From: Myxococcales bacterium
Lineage (GTDB): Bacteria > Myxococcota_A > Polyangia > Fen-1088
Direction: 5' to 3'
Assembly (NCBI GenBank): GCA_003170035.1
Contig: PMZX01000472.1
Span: forward strand, 2,654 to 11,705
DNA length: 9,052 bases
Both the position numbers and the translations under genes were made by a program. Positions 1-7,165 of the stretch are shown piece by piece (position 1 is the first letter of the stretch; each line of letters opens with the position of its first letter). The notes under the pieces are model-generated. The model was given only the letters and a program-made list of their open reading frames with translations. It was not told the DNA's origin and searched no databases.

Positions 1-72
1 GCGACGCAAATCCGCGATTTCGCGACGGGAGGCAAACCGTTCGGCGCTCCCGGCTCCTGTAGCCGCCCATGA
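1..72 (+). CDS. Possible 3' end of an upstream gene (ATGA overlap)
   Basis: Frame 1 is open from the window edge for 23 codons and ends in TGA at 70-72, which overlaps the ATG of the PilZ gene (69-71) as ATGA, a usual sign of translational coupling. The PilZ gene has no Shine-Dalgarno sequence close to its ATG, which would fit coupling. Against this, frame 3 also ends nearby (TAG at 60-62) and frame 2 is open, so the sequence does not decide which frame, if any, is coding. The visible 23 residues match no family I know. Confidence 0.25.
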   Translation, partial: ATQIRDFATGGKPFGAPGSCSRP

Positions 73-731
73 GGATTGCTCCGGACGCCAAGCTCGTACC
101 AGGACAGTGGGCCGAGATTATTCCGGACGGCTCTGCGGTGGCGCTGCGTGGATTTGTCTTCAGCCTGCGCCAGGGCGAGGCGATCTTCACTTTTCCCGAT
201 CTTCCAGCGCGTCCGGAGGGACTCGAGGCTGGGCATGGGGCGGTGGTTTGCTACACGAGTCGCACGGGCCGTCACACCGGTCACACGGTGATTCTGCGCG
301 TGGCCAACGGGCCGCCGGCCACGGCGGCATTGCAACGACCGGTTAGGATAGAGACCGAGCAGCGCCGCGAGTGCCCGCGCGTCAGAGTGCGGCTACCCGC
401 GACACTGGTCGCAGGGGTGGAACCCTCGCCGGCAGCGGGAGAGCTCAGTGATGCGCGGGCTCGCATCCGCAACCTGGGCGCCGGGGGCATGTTGGTGGAA
501 ACGTCGCTGCCGCTCGTGGCTGGCGATGAAGTTGATCTGACCGTGCCCGAGCGGGCCAGAACCGTGGTGCGGCGCACGCGTCACGTAACTGGGAAAGTCC
601 TTCGCGTGGAAGAGGGCGCCGAGGGCAAACGAGCAGCGCGGGTGGCGGGCGTGGAGTTCTCGTTTTCGTCCGATGATGAGCGAGACGCCTGGGCGCGGCT
701 TGTGCTGGCTCTGCAGCGCAAGGGGAAGTAG
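69..731 (+). CDS. YcgR-like PilZ domain protein (putative c-di-GMP effector)
   Basis: A 220-residue cytoplasmic protein with no signal peptide or TM segment. Residues about 5-95 look like the beta-barrel N-terminal domain of YcgR-type proteins. The PilZ domain follows from about residue 96, opening with QRRECPR, the typical junction, in which R100 and R104 form the RxxxR half of the c-di-GMP motif. The second half, usually [D/N]xSxxG, reads NLGAGG at residues 135-140, so Asn is acceptable but Ser is replaced by Gly. YcgR-family proteins bind c-di-GMP and adjust motility, exopolysaccharide or transcription through a partner; the partner here is unknown. The ATG at 69 is the first start that keeps the N-terminal domain whole; it lacks a nearby Shine-Dalgarno and may be coupled to an upstream gene. 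The permease starts 67 bases downstream. Family assignment is firm; ligand binding is inferred. Confidence 0.88.
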   Translation: MRIAPDAKLVPGQWAEIIPDGSAVALRGFVFSLRQGEAIFTFPDLPARPEGLEAGHGAVVCYTSRTGRHTGHTVILRVANGPPATAALQRPVRIETEQRRECPRVRVRLPATLVAGVEPSPAAGELSDARARIRNLGAGGMLVETSLPLVAGDEVDLTVPERARTVVRRTRHVTGKVLRVEEGAEGKRAARVAGVEFSFSSDDERDAWARLVLALQRKGK

Positions 732-798
732 GGAGTTCGCGGAGCCAAAGGTCACGAAGGTCGACGGCGAGGCTGTCTCTGTGGTGAAGTAGGCAGCA

Positions 799-2067
799 AT
801 GGACGGCGAGCGACGCCTTGGGCTTGGCAGTGCGACGGCCCTGGTCGTGGCAAACATGGTGGGCACTGGTGTGTTCACCACGAGTGGTTTCCTGATAGCC
901 GATCTGGGTTCGGCGTGGATGGTGCTGCTGGTCTGGATGATGGGCGGTCTGGTCGCCTTGCTCGGCGCCTTGTGCTACGGCGCGCTCGCTCGGCACATAC
1001 CCGAATCGGGCGGAGAGTATGTGTTTCTGTCGCGCACACTGCATCCGGCGCTGGGCTACCTGGCAGGCTGGGTTTCGCTACTGGTGGGGTTTTCTGTGCC
1101 GCTGGGCGCGCTGGCCTACGCGTTCGGGCAGTACATGTCCGCCCTGGGCGGTCCTGCCTTGGCCTCGCCTCGCTTGACGGGAACGGCGATCATCTTGGTC
1201 GCAGCAGCGGTGCACGCGGTGTCTCTGACCGCCGGGGCACGCGCTCAGGCGATCGCCGTGGGCGTTGAGCTCGTCGCGATCGCGCTGTTCACTGGGTTCG
1301 GGATGGGGCAGTTGGCGCACGAAGGGCTGCACAATGTGACGGCTCCTGGCCGAATCGCGGGCCTGGGCGTGGCACTGGTGATGGTGTCGTACAGCTATCA
1401 GGGCTGGAACGCGGCTGTATACGTGGGCGGCGAGGTGGCGGAGCCGAGGAAGAATCTGCCCCGGGCCTTGGTGCTGGGAACTGTCCTGGTGACGGCGCTA
1501 TACCTCGGATTGAATGCAGTCTTCGTGCTGGGGGCTCCGGCATCCCTGCTTGCGGGAAGAGTCGACGTGGGACGCATCGCTGCCCTAGTGCTGGGCGGAC
1601 CGCGCCTGGCCAAGCTGGTCTCGGGCCTGATTGCCTTCGTGCTCGCGATCTGCGTCTCGTCGCTTGCAATGGCAGGGCCTCAGGTCGCGGCGCGCATGGC
1701 GGCCGACGGCTTCCTGCCACGGGTGATGGCGGTGCGGCCGGGCCGGCCACCGCGTGTCGCACTCCTCGCGCAGACAGCGATCGCACTCGTGGCTTTGTGG
1801 ACGGCGGCCTTTGCCAGTTTGCTCACCTATGTTGGCTTCACCCTGAGCCTGGTCGCCGCGGCCACCGTGTCGGGGCTGGTGTGGCAGCGGCACAAGCAAG
1901 GCCCGGCTCTGGCGGTGCCGGGCTGGCCTTGGGTACCGGCCCTGTATCTGGTTTTCGTGCTCGTTGCCACAGCCTTCACGGTGGCCGGGCGGCCACGCGA
2001 GAGCCTGGTGGGTCTGTCTACGCTGGCCGTCGGGCTGCTGGCGTTCCGGCTGCAAAGACGGAAGTAG
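799..2067 (+). CDS. APC superfamily amino acid permease
   Basis: A 422-residue inner-membrane transporter with about 12 hydrophobic segments (roughly residues 9-33, 37-62, 85-105, 125-145, 148-170, 186-207, 221-243, 262-290, 319-338, 342-360, 370-393, 400-420). TM1 carries GTGVFTTSG, the unwound glycine-rich substrate site of APC/LAT carriers (GxGIFxxxG), and the loop after TM2 has ESGGEYVFL. The TM6 region reads SYQGWN followed by GGEVAEPRKNLPRAL, the conserved G-E-x-x-x-P-R-x-x-P-R loop of the family. It probably moves an amino acid by proton symport or exchange; the substrate cannot be read from sequence. Length matches bacterial LAT-like members. The ATG at 799 is preceded only by a weak GAAGTAGG. 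It lies between the PilZ and DUF6807 genes on the same strand. The pattern is of a full-length, intact gene. Confidence 0.93.
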   Translation: MDGERRLGLGSATALVVANMVGTGVFTTSGFLIADLGSAWMVLLVWMMGGLVALLGALCYGALARHIPESGGEYVFLSRTLHPALGYLAGWVSLLVGFSVPLGALAYAFGQYMSALGGPALASPRLTGTAIILVAAAVHAVSLTAGARAQAIAVGVELVAIALFTGFGMGQLAHEGLHNVTAPGRIAGLGVALVMVSYSYQGWNAAVYVGGEVAEPRKNLPRALVLGTVLVTALYLGLNAVFVLGAPASLLAGRVDVGRIAALVLGGPRLAKLVSGLIAFVLAICVSSLAMAGPQVAARMAADGFLPRVMAVRPGRPPRVALLAQTAIALVALWTAAFASLLTYVGFTLSLVAAATVSGLVWQRHKQGPALAVPGWPWVPALYLVFVLVATAFTVAGRPRESLVGLSTLAVGLLAFRLQRRK

Positions 2068-2089
2068 GTTTACAGGAAGGCGTGCCGGT

Positions 2090-2106
2090 GGAAGAGCTCC
2101 TCTTCC
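2090..2106 (+). terminator. Hairpin between permease and DUF6807 genes (weak terminator candidate)
   Basis: A perfect 7-bp stem (GGAAGAG at 2090-2096 with CTCTTCC at 2100-2106) closes a 3-base loop, 23 bases after the permease stop and 31 before the next start. No T-run follows, so it is not a classic intrinsic terminator. It could slow polymerase, stabilise an mRNA end, or be chance. Confidence 0.3.
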
Positions 2107-2137
2107 CGAGGCGCGGGCTCTGAGTTAGTTTACGGCC

Positions 2138-3463
2138 ATGCTTCGCTCAACTCTTTTTCTGTCGTTCGCGTGTGCCTTGCTGGGTGCTTCGGCCTGCGGC
2201 AAGTCCAAACCCTCGCAACCCAAACCCAGCCCGCCCCCACCGCAGCAAACCTCCACTACCATCACTCTCCCGGCGCCGCCCGTGACGCCCCCGCGGGCCG
2301 CTACCCCTGAGCTGCATCGGCGTTGGGAGATCGCGGTCAAAGCCGGTCTGCTTGCCCGCGAGGAGGTCACGGTGAGCGCCCTTCTGCCAGGAACACCGAC
2401 GGTCAGCTCAGTACTGGTGCGAGCGCCGAACGGCGCGCGTGTGCCCTCGCAGATGCCGGCGGACGGGCAGGTGGTCTTCAGGGCCAAAGCCATGAAGGCC
2501 GGCGGGCAGGGAATCTACCTGGCCGAGGAAGCCGAGTCCCCATCCGGGAAGGGCGGGGTTCTGGCCGTGCAGGCGCCTGACGGCGTGAAGCTGACCATCG
2601 ACGGCAAACCGATTCTCACCTATCAGATTCAGCGCCAGCCTGGGCGCAAGGACATCGCGCCCGAGTACTGGCGCAACGGCTATCTCCATCCGCTCTATTC
2701 GCCGGCAGGTGTGCTGATCACCGATGACTATCCCAAGGACAAACTCTATCAGCACGGCATATGGTCCGGCTGGCAGAAGGTGGAATTCCAAGGCAGCCAC
2801 CCGGATTTTTGGGACGCCGGCCTCAAGAAAGGTCGCGTTGCCGTGGAATCGGTCACGCCCTTGTGGGGTGGGCCGCTGCGTGGCGGGTTCGAGGCGCATC
2901 AGTACTTCACTGACTTGGACCGCCGGGTGGGCGCCACCGTCTTGCGCGAAGGCTGGTCGGTAACCGCGTTTCGCGATTCGAGCCGGGCGCCCTATTTCGT
3001 GGTGGACTTGGAGTCGGGCCAGGAAGTCGTGAGCGGTCAGGTCACGCTGGGTGAGAGTCCGTTTGGCGGGATCACCATGCGCGGCAACCGCGACTGGCAG
3101 GGGACGGGCCTCTCATTCTTCTTGACGTCGGAAGGCCAGGACCGCGCCCATGCCCAGGGCGCAGCGGCGCGTTGGTGCTATATGGGGGGAAAGACTGGCG
3201 GCAAGCTGGCTGGCGTGGCCATCCTGTCCCACCCGCAGAACAGCAAGCAGACCGAGGCAGTGTTCATCGATCCCGAAGAACCAGTCATGGGTTTCGCCCC
3301 CGCCAAGAATGGACCGATCACGGTGCGCCCTGGGAGGCCGCTCAAGCTGAAGTACCGGTTTGTCGTGCTCGACGGCAAACCGGATAGCAAGCTTTTCAAT
3401 CGCCTGTGGAACGATTTCGCGAATCCGCCCACGGTCGAGGTGCGCCTGCTGGAAAGCAAGTAG
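2138..3463 (+). CDS. DUF6807 ('PmoA family') lipoprotein
   Basis: A 441-residue exported protein. Residues 1-19 form a hydrophobic signal ending LLGASAC, so Cys20 is the likely lipidation site, though the lipobox is weaker than LAGC. A Pro/Ser/Lys-rich tether (about 21-60) precedes the folded domain. The core is the DUF6807 family, often annotated 'methane oxygenase PmoA'; that name is misleading, since it is unrelated to the membrane subunit of methane monooxygenase. Family signatures are HPLYSPAGVLITDDYP (from residue 184), HGIWSGW (H206), the FGGITMRG segment, SHPQN, and a C-terminal YRFVVLDG. The family is widespread in planctomycetes and Bacteroidetes near sugar-metabolism genes, but its biochemical role is not established. 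Here the histidine cluster usually before HGIW is reduced to LYQH. ATG at 2138 is supported by the signal peptide; no strong Shine-Dalgarno is visible. The next gene starts 58 bases after the stop. Confidence 0.85.
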   Translation: MLRSTLFLSFACALLGASACGKSKPSQPKPSPPPPQQTSTTITLPAPPVTPPRAATPELHRRWEIAVKAGLLAREEVTVSALLPGTPTVSSVLVRAPNGARVPSQMPADGQVVFRAKAMKAGGQGIYLAEEAESPSGKGGVLAVQAPDGVKLTIDGKPILTYQIQRQPGRKDIAPEYWRNGYLHPLYSPAGVLITDDYPKDKLYQHGIWSGWQKVEFQGSHPDFWDAGLKKGRVAVESVTPLWGGPLRGGFEAHQYFTDLDRRVGATVLREGWSVTAFRDSSRAPYFVVDLESGQEVVSGQVTLGESPFGGITMRGNRDWQGTGLSFFLTSEGQDRAHAQGAAARWCYMGGKTGGKLAGVAILSHPQNSKQTEAVFIDPEEPVMGFAPAKNGPITVRPGRPLKLKYRFVVLDGKPDSKLFNRLWNDFANPPTVEVRLLESK

Positions 3464-3486
3464 CAGCGCGGTACCGACGTATCGCA

Positions 3487-3493
3487 GGAGAGG
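3487..3493 (+). promoter_or_regulatory. Strong Shine-Dalgarno paired with an out-of-frame GTG
   Basis: GGAGAGG at 3487-3493 sits 6 bases before GTG at 3500, which is ideal spacing, but this GTG opens a frame (+2) that runs only to a stop at 3790. The large downstream gene reads in frame +3 and its best ATG is at 3522, 28 bases from this site. The purine tract therefore does not simply serve the chosen start. Confidence 0.45.
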
Positions 3494-3521
3494 ATCCTCG
3501 TGTATCCTGATTTTCTGCCGA

Positions 3522-6500
3522 ATGTCACCTGGACCTCCCCCGAAGCCGCCTCAGGGAGGCGGCCCACCTGGATCGAATGTGCCCGCCCCAGGCTCGCCGC
3601 CCGTCCGGACGCCTTCACCAGGCACGCGCGTCGGTTCGGCAGGGACTGGTGCCTCTCCGCCCGCCGCCCCAGCGGCAAAACCTTCCCAGCCCGCAGGCCC
3701 TGGCAGCGCGGTGCAGACTCCGGCTCCCCGTTCGAGTCCGGCGGTATCGGCTGCGGTGCGTGCCCTGGCTGCTTCGCTGAAGCTGCCTGAACCTACCAGC
3801 TTTGTGGGACCGGCAGGCGCTGCCGGTTCGCCGCCGCCATCGGCGCCACCGGCGTCGGGCGCCAGTCCGGGGCCACCCACCCCGGTTCCGCCGGCATCCC
3901 GCAAACCGCCGACATCCGGGGGAGATCCCAGCCCCCGAGCAGGTGGCATCATGGCTCCCCAATCGGCGGTCCGGCAGCCCCTTGCCACCCCTCCAGCCCC
4001 GGCACGACCGGACCAGCCCGCGGCGCCGACAGCCGCCGCCCGCGAGCGGACGCCACCGGCCCCGGACGAAAGCGGCCCCGCGGCCCTTGCCGATTCGGAA
4101 CAGTCCCCCGGCCCGGTTCGAACGCGGCCCCGCCTTGCCCTGGTTGCGGGCCTGGTGTTGGGCGCGGTGGTTCTGGCCCTCGGCACGTTTCTGCTGGTCT
4201 ATCGATCCGTCGAATCCAGGCGGCAAGACGCGGTAGTGGCGGCTCCGGGCGGCGGGCCACGCAAGTCGGGGACCAGACCGCTCGGGATCGAGTATCACGT
4301 GGACCGGAACGCCTTGGCCGACAGCCTCATCGTGGGTAACCGGATTGTGGCCCTGGGCCGCGCGGGAAACCTTCTCATGTTCGACCGCGACAGCTTCGCC
4401 CTGCTCGGCGAACGGCAGGCGCGGCGGAGCTTCGTCTGCATCGGCCCCGACGACGAAAAAAGCATCGACGCAGCCCTGTCCAACGGGGTGCTCGTGCGTG
4501 TCAACCTGGCCGACCTTTCGCTGACTCGGGTGGCTGAGGTGGAGGGGCTACCGGAATGGCTCGGCCGTCGAAAGGGCAGTGCGGGGTTGCTGGTCGTCCT
4601 GAGCAACCCGCGCCGCGTTTCCCATGGGTCGATGGCGGGCAGTGGATTCGCGTACAGACTCAAGGATCTGGGCAGCGGGCGTGAGTATCCGCTCGACATG
4701 CCGACGAGATTCTTCGTTGACAGCAAGGACCGCCTTTGGGTGGGCAGCGATCGCGGCGAGCGCGGAGCCAGGCTGCAGGTCATCGATCTCGAGGCGGGCA
4801 CCATGAAGGACGTCCCGGCCAAAGACGGGTGGGACGGGCTCCAGGGCGTAGGCGAGCTCGCCGACGGGCAGATATGGGCCTTCGGCGGCACCGCCCGACG
4901 CGGGGGCCGGGCCAGCTTCATCGTCCGAGTCGATGCGGCAGGCAAGGCGGTCCCGCTCTGGTCCGCCGACGCCGACCGCGCGAAGCTCCCGACGGGGGCA
5001 CCGGATACCCCCATCGCGCGGATTCTGGCCGGGCCGAGCCGCGCGGGCGCCATCGTGGTGTCAGCCCGCGACGTGGCGGAGGTCGACAACAAGATCAAGG
5101 GATGGAAGCCCATGGGTTCCGTGGGTTTCCAGGTTCAGCGTGGGCTCTTTGGAGGTTTACACCCGGTGGGCAGGGCGCATCTCGACGGTGAGCGGGTCAT
5201 CCTGACCCTGGCGAGCGGCGGCTTTCTGGAGGTCACCGCGGACAGCACGCGTCGGCACGTGCTCGACGGACAGATTTCCGTTTCGCTTCCCATTGAGATC
5301 GTGCGCATGGGGGACGGTCTGGCCTTCTACGGCCACGGCGGCCCCTTGCTCTATGCACGCGGCTCCTGGCGGGCGGTGCCCGAAACCGTGGCACCGCCGC
5401 GCGACCTGATGGGCGTGGGACGGAACGAAGGTGAGGACCGCGTGTGGGCGGCCCTGGTCAGCATTCCACTCGACGACAAGACCAACATCATCGTGGCCAA
5501 GGCCGGGCCGCACCGGTACTACAACGGCCACATCCACGGACTGAAGGATACCTTTATCACCGGGCAGTGGAAGGGCGGCAACTTCCAAGTCATGAGCCAA
5601 GAAGATCTCGCCCTCGAGCCCGACGACACCTTCGCCACGCCTGACAAGCAATTGTGGAACGTCGACAACCAGGGGTTGTGGAATTTTTCGACCGAAAAGT
5701 GGCGCATGGTTATGAGCCTGCCTGCTTCCAGCCACGGCGCCCTGGCGGGCGGGGAGAGTGCGCTCGACACGCGAGGGACTCAACGAATCTTGTCGGTCAA
5801 GTCAGCAGTGGGCGAACCGTTGCGTTTTGTAGCGGGGGTCGGCCCGCCCTGGATCGGTCTCCCGTTTGCCGCATCTGCCTGGAGCATGGCGCGCCTTGAT
5901 CTCAACGAGGCAGGGGGCGTCCCCCTGATCGACGAGGTGCTGGTGAACATCGACGGCGCACGCGTGCAGATCTTCGATGCGGTGGCCTGGACCAAGGGCC
6001 GGCTTCTGCTCGCCACCAACCACGGGCTGTGTCTGTACGACCTGCGCTGGGGCAACTGCCAGGCACTTCACCCCAGCGGCCTCGACGATGAGGTGGGCGT
6101 CATCATCCGCGATCGATCGAAGCGGGTGTGGCTGGCAGGGCGCGGGCTATGGCTGCTCGAAAGCGAGACTGTGGCACGGCCGCTTCACCCAGCGGTACCG
6201 GCCTTGGCCGAGGCCGACGTGGTGGCCATGGCCGAGGCGCCGGACGGACGCCTGGCGCTTGGACTGGTGGGGCGCGGGGCGGTGATCCTGGACGTGCCGC
6301 CCAACTGGTTCCACCGGCCGCCGAACCTGCCGACGGTCCTCGATCCCTGGGACGCGCCCCAGTCGTTCGAAAGCCACTTTTCCGATCAAGCCGTTGTCAT
6401 CCGGAACTGCCAGCCGCGCAGCAAGCACGCGGTGGCTGGCAGCACCGAGCTGGCCTTTGACGGGTTGAAGGCGCAACTGGCTGGTGCGGTGCTGGAAGGA

Positions 6501-6716
6501 AAACCACGCATCCATCTGGGCGAGGAATGCACACTGGACCGACGACCCGACGTGGGGGTGTACGGTCCTGAGGCCGACAGTCTGGAGGCGCCGGTGCTGG
6601 CGGTCTTGCACAAGAGCCCGCTCTGGCCCGAGCTGGGAGTCGTCAAGCGCTATGGTCCGCCCGGCAGTCGCACGGTTGACGTGAAGACCTGCGGACCGTC
6701 GGCCGAGAAGAAGTAG
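3522..6716 (+). CDS. Single-pass membrane protein with large propeller-like extracytoplasmic domain
   Basis: About 1064 residues from ATG 3522. The frame is open further upstream (to 3360), but that stretch overlaps the DUF6807 gene and looks non-coding. Residues 1-203 are almost all Pro, Ala, Gly, Ser and Thr and should be disordered. One TM helix follows (about 205-227), flanked by arginines on both sides, so topology is not certain. Residues 228-1064 form a large domain with scattered Reg_prop-like signatures of the form [R/Q]-hydrophobic-W-x-x-G or a following G-L: RLWVGS (404), QIWAFGG (450), RVWAAL (640), KQLWNVDNQGLW (709), RLLLATNHGLCLYD (827), KRVWLAGRGLWLLE (867) and RLALGLVGRGAVILD (910). 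Such repeats form the sensing propellers of hybrid two-component regulators, but no histidine kinase, Ser/Thr kinase, GGDEF or response-regulator domain is present. The last 130 residues are not repeat-like. I recognise no specific family; function is unknown. Confidence 0.82.
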   Translation: MSPGPPPKPPQGGGPPGSNVPAPGSPPVRTPSPGTRVGSAGTGASPPAAPAAKPSQPAGPGSAVQTPAPRSSPAVSAAVRALAASLKLPEPTSFVGPAGAAGSPPPSAPPASGASPGPPTPVPPASRKPPTSGGDPSPRAGGIMAPQSAVRQPLATPPAPARPDQPAAPTAAARERTPPAPDESGPAALADSEQSPGPVRTRPRLALVAGLVLGAVVLALGTFLLVYRSVESRRQDAVVAAPGGGPRKSGTRPLGIEYHVDRNALADSLIVGNRIVALGRAGNLLMFDRDSFALLGERQARRSFVCIGPDDEKSIDAALSNGVLVRVNLADLSLTRVAEVEGLPEWLGRRKGSAGLLVVLSNPRRVSHGSMAGSGFAYRLKDLGSGREYPLDMPTRFFVDSKDRLWVGSDRGERGARLQVIDLEAGTMKDVPAKDGWDGLQGVGELADGQIWAFGGTARRGGRASFIVRVDAAGKAVPLWSADADRAKLPTGAPDTPIARILAGPSRAGAIVVSARDVAEVDNKIKGWKPMGSVGFQVQRGLFGGLHPVGRAHLDGERVILTLASGGFLEVTADSTRRHVLDGQISVSLPIEIVRMGDGLAFYGHGGPLLYARGSWRAVPETVAPPRDLMGVGRNEGEDRVWAALVSIPLDDKTNIIVAKAGPHRYYNGHIHGLKDTFITGQWKGGNFQVMSQEDLALEPDDTFATPDKQLWNVDNQGLWNFSTEKWRMVMSLPASSHGALAGGESALDTRGTQRILSVKSAVGEPLRFVAGVGPPWIGLPFAASAWSMARLDLNEAGGVPLIDEVLVNIDGARVQIFDAVAWTKGRLLLATNHGLCLYDLRWGNCQALHPSGLDDEVGVIIRDRSKRVWLAGRGLWLLESETVARPLHPAVPALAEADVVAMAEAPDGRLALGLVGRGAVILDVPPNWFHRPPNLPTVLDPWDAPQSFESHFSDQAVVIRNCQPRSKHAVAGSTELAFDGLKAQLAGAVLEGKPRIHLGEECTLDRRPDVGVYGPEADSLEAPVLAVLHKSPLWPELGVVKRYGPPGSRTVDVKTCGPSAEKK
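3545..3563 (+). other. GC-rich hairpin just inside the large gene
   Basis: A perfect 8-bp inverted repeat (GCCGCCTC at 3545-3552 and GAGGCGGC at 3556-3563) closes a 3-base AGG loop, beginning 23 bases after the ATG at 3522. The stem is entirely G-C except one pair. It could hinder or pace early translation, or stop readthrough from upstream; no T-run follows. It lies in Pro/Gly-rich codons, where GC palindromes can arise by chance. Confidence 0.35.
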
Positions 6717-6738
6717 AACCCGGCAGTGCCAGCGGCGT

Positions 6739-7152
6739 CTAGACCTCGACTGTGAGATCGAGTGAGATTTCCAGTTTGAGCACCTTCGAGATTGGACAGC
6801 CAGCCTTGGCGGCGGCCGCCGCCTCCTCGACCTTGGCCCTGTCCGCCCCGCGCGCCTTCACTGTCGTCCGAAGCGCACTCGTGGTCAGGCTCATGTTTTC
6901 CAAGGTGATTGCACACGTCGTCTCGATGGCCTGGGGGTTGATGCCCCGCTCACCGAGTTGCCCACTCAGAGCCATACTGAAACAGCTCGCATGCGCGGCT
7001 GCGATCAGCTCTTCCGGGTTGGTGCCCGGCTCGTTTTCGAAGCGCGAGCGGAAGCCGTATTTCAGATCTTTGATCACACCGCTGCCGACGCTGAATCTGC
7101 CCTGGCCATCTTTCAGACCTCCATTCCAGGTTGCGCTTCCGTTGCGTTTCAT
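6739..7152 (-). CDS. OsmC/Ohr-type peroxiredoxin
   Basis: A 137-residue cytoplasmic protein, the normal length for OsmC. The two redox cysteines are present: Cys57 in HASCFSMAL and Cys119 in KAGCPISKVL. The preceding NPEELIAAAHASC stretch (about 45-57) holds the conserved glutamates, and Arg residues near 35-38 (FRSRFENEPG) fit the arginine that lines the active site. OsmC-family enzymes reduce organic hydroperoxides through a Cys thiolate and a disulfide intermediate, usually recycled by lipoyl or thiol donors. The N-terminal SATWNGG and VIKDL segments fit the OsmC subgroup rather than Ohr, but the split is not firm. The start is fixed by AGGAGG at 7160-7165, seven bases upstream. It converges on the large propeller gene with 22 bases between stops, and no good terminator hairpin lies there. 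Its upstream neighbour on the same strand is the lipoprotein gene. Confidence 0.93.
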   Translation of the reverse strand: MKRNGSATWNGGLKDGQGRFSVGSGVIKDLKYGFRSRFENEPGTNPEELIAAAHASCFSMALSGQLGERGINPQAIETTCAITLENMSLTTSALRTTVKARGADRAKVEEAAAAAKAGCPISKVLKLEISLDLTVEV

Positions 7153-7159
7153 GGGATCT

Positions 7160-7165
7160 CCTCCT
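7160..7165 (-). promoter_or_regulatory. Shine-Dalgarno of the OsmC gene
   Basis: AGGAGG on the - strand with a 7-base spacer to the ATG at 7152-7150. It fixes the OsmC start and is the strongest ribosome-binding site in the window. Confidence 0.85.

Noticed and set aside
8..24. Short palindromes AAATC-CGC-GATTT and CGCG-ATTT-CGCG at the left edge
   Set aside because: Stems of 4-5 bp that exclude each other and have no T-run or conserved context visible; likely chance.
393..1044. Antisense ORFs of 162 and 199 codons across the PilZ-permease junction
   Set aside because: They overlap two confidently identified genes and have Arg/His/Pro-rich composition typical of shadow frames.
2138..3463. 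Reading the 'PmoA' domain as evidence of methane oxidation
   Set aside because: The domain is DUF6807, soluble and exported, without the membrane helices or metal sites of particulate methane monooxygenase; no pmoB or pmoC genes are nearby.
3500..3790. 96-codon GTG-initiated ORF in frame +2 behind a good Shine-Dalgarno
   Set aside because: It lies inside the large gene, has an Arg/Pro-rich shadow-like composition and no recognisable domain. The start-site conflict is reported as a finding, but the ORF is not called as a gene.
3551..4298. Two antisense ORFs of 211 and 227 codons opposite the Pro/Ala-rich segment
   Set aside because: They mirror GC-rich low-complexity coding sequence; long antisense frames are expected there and neither shows a domain or ribosome-binding site.
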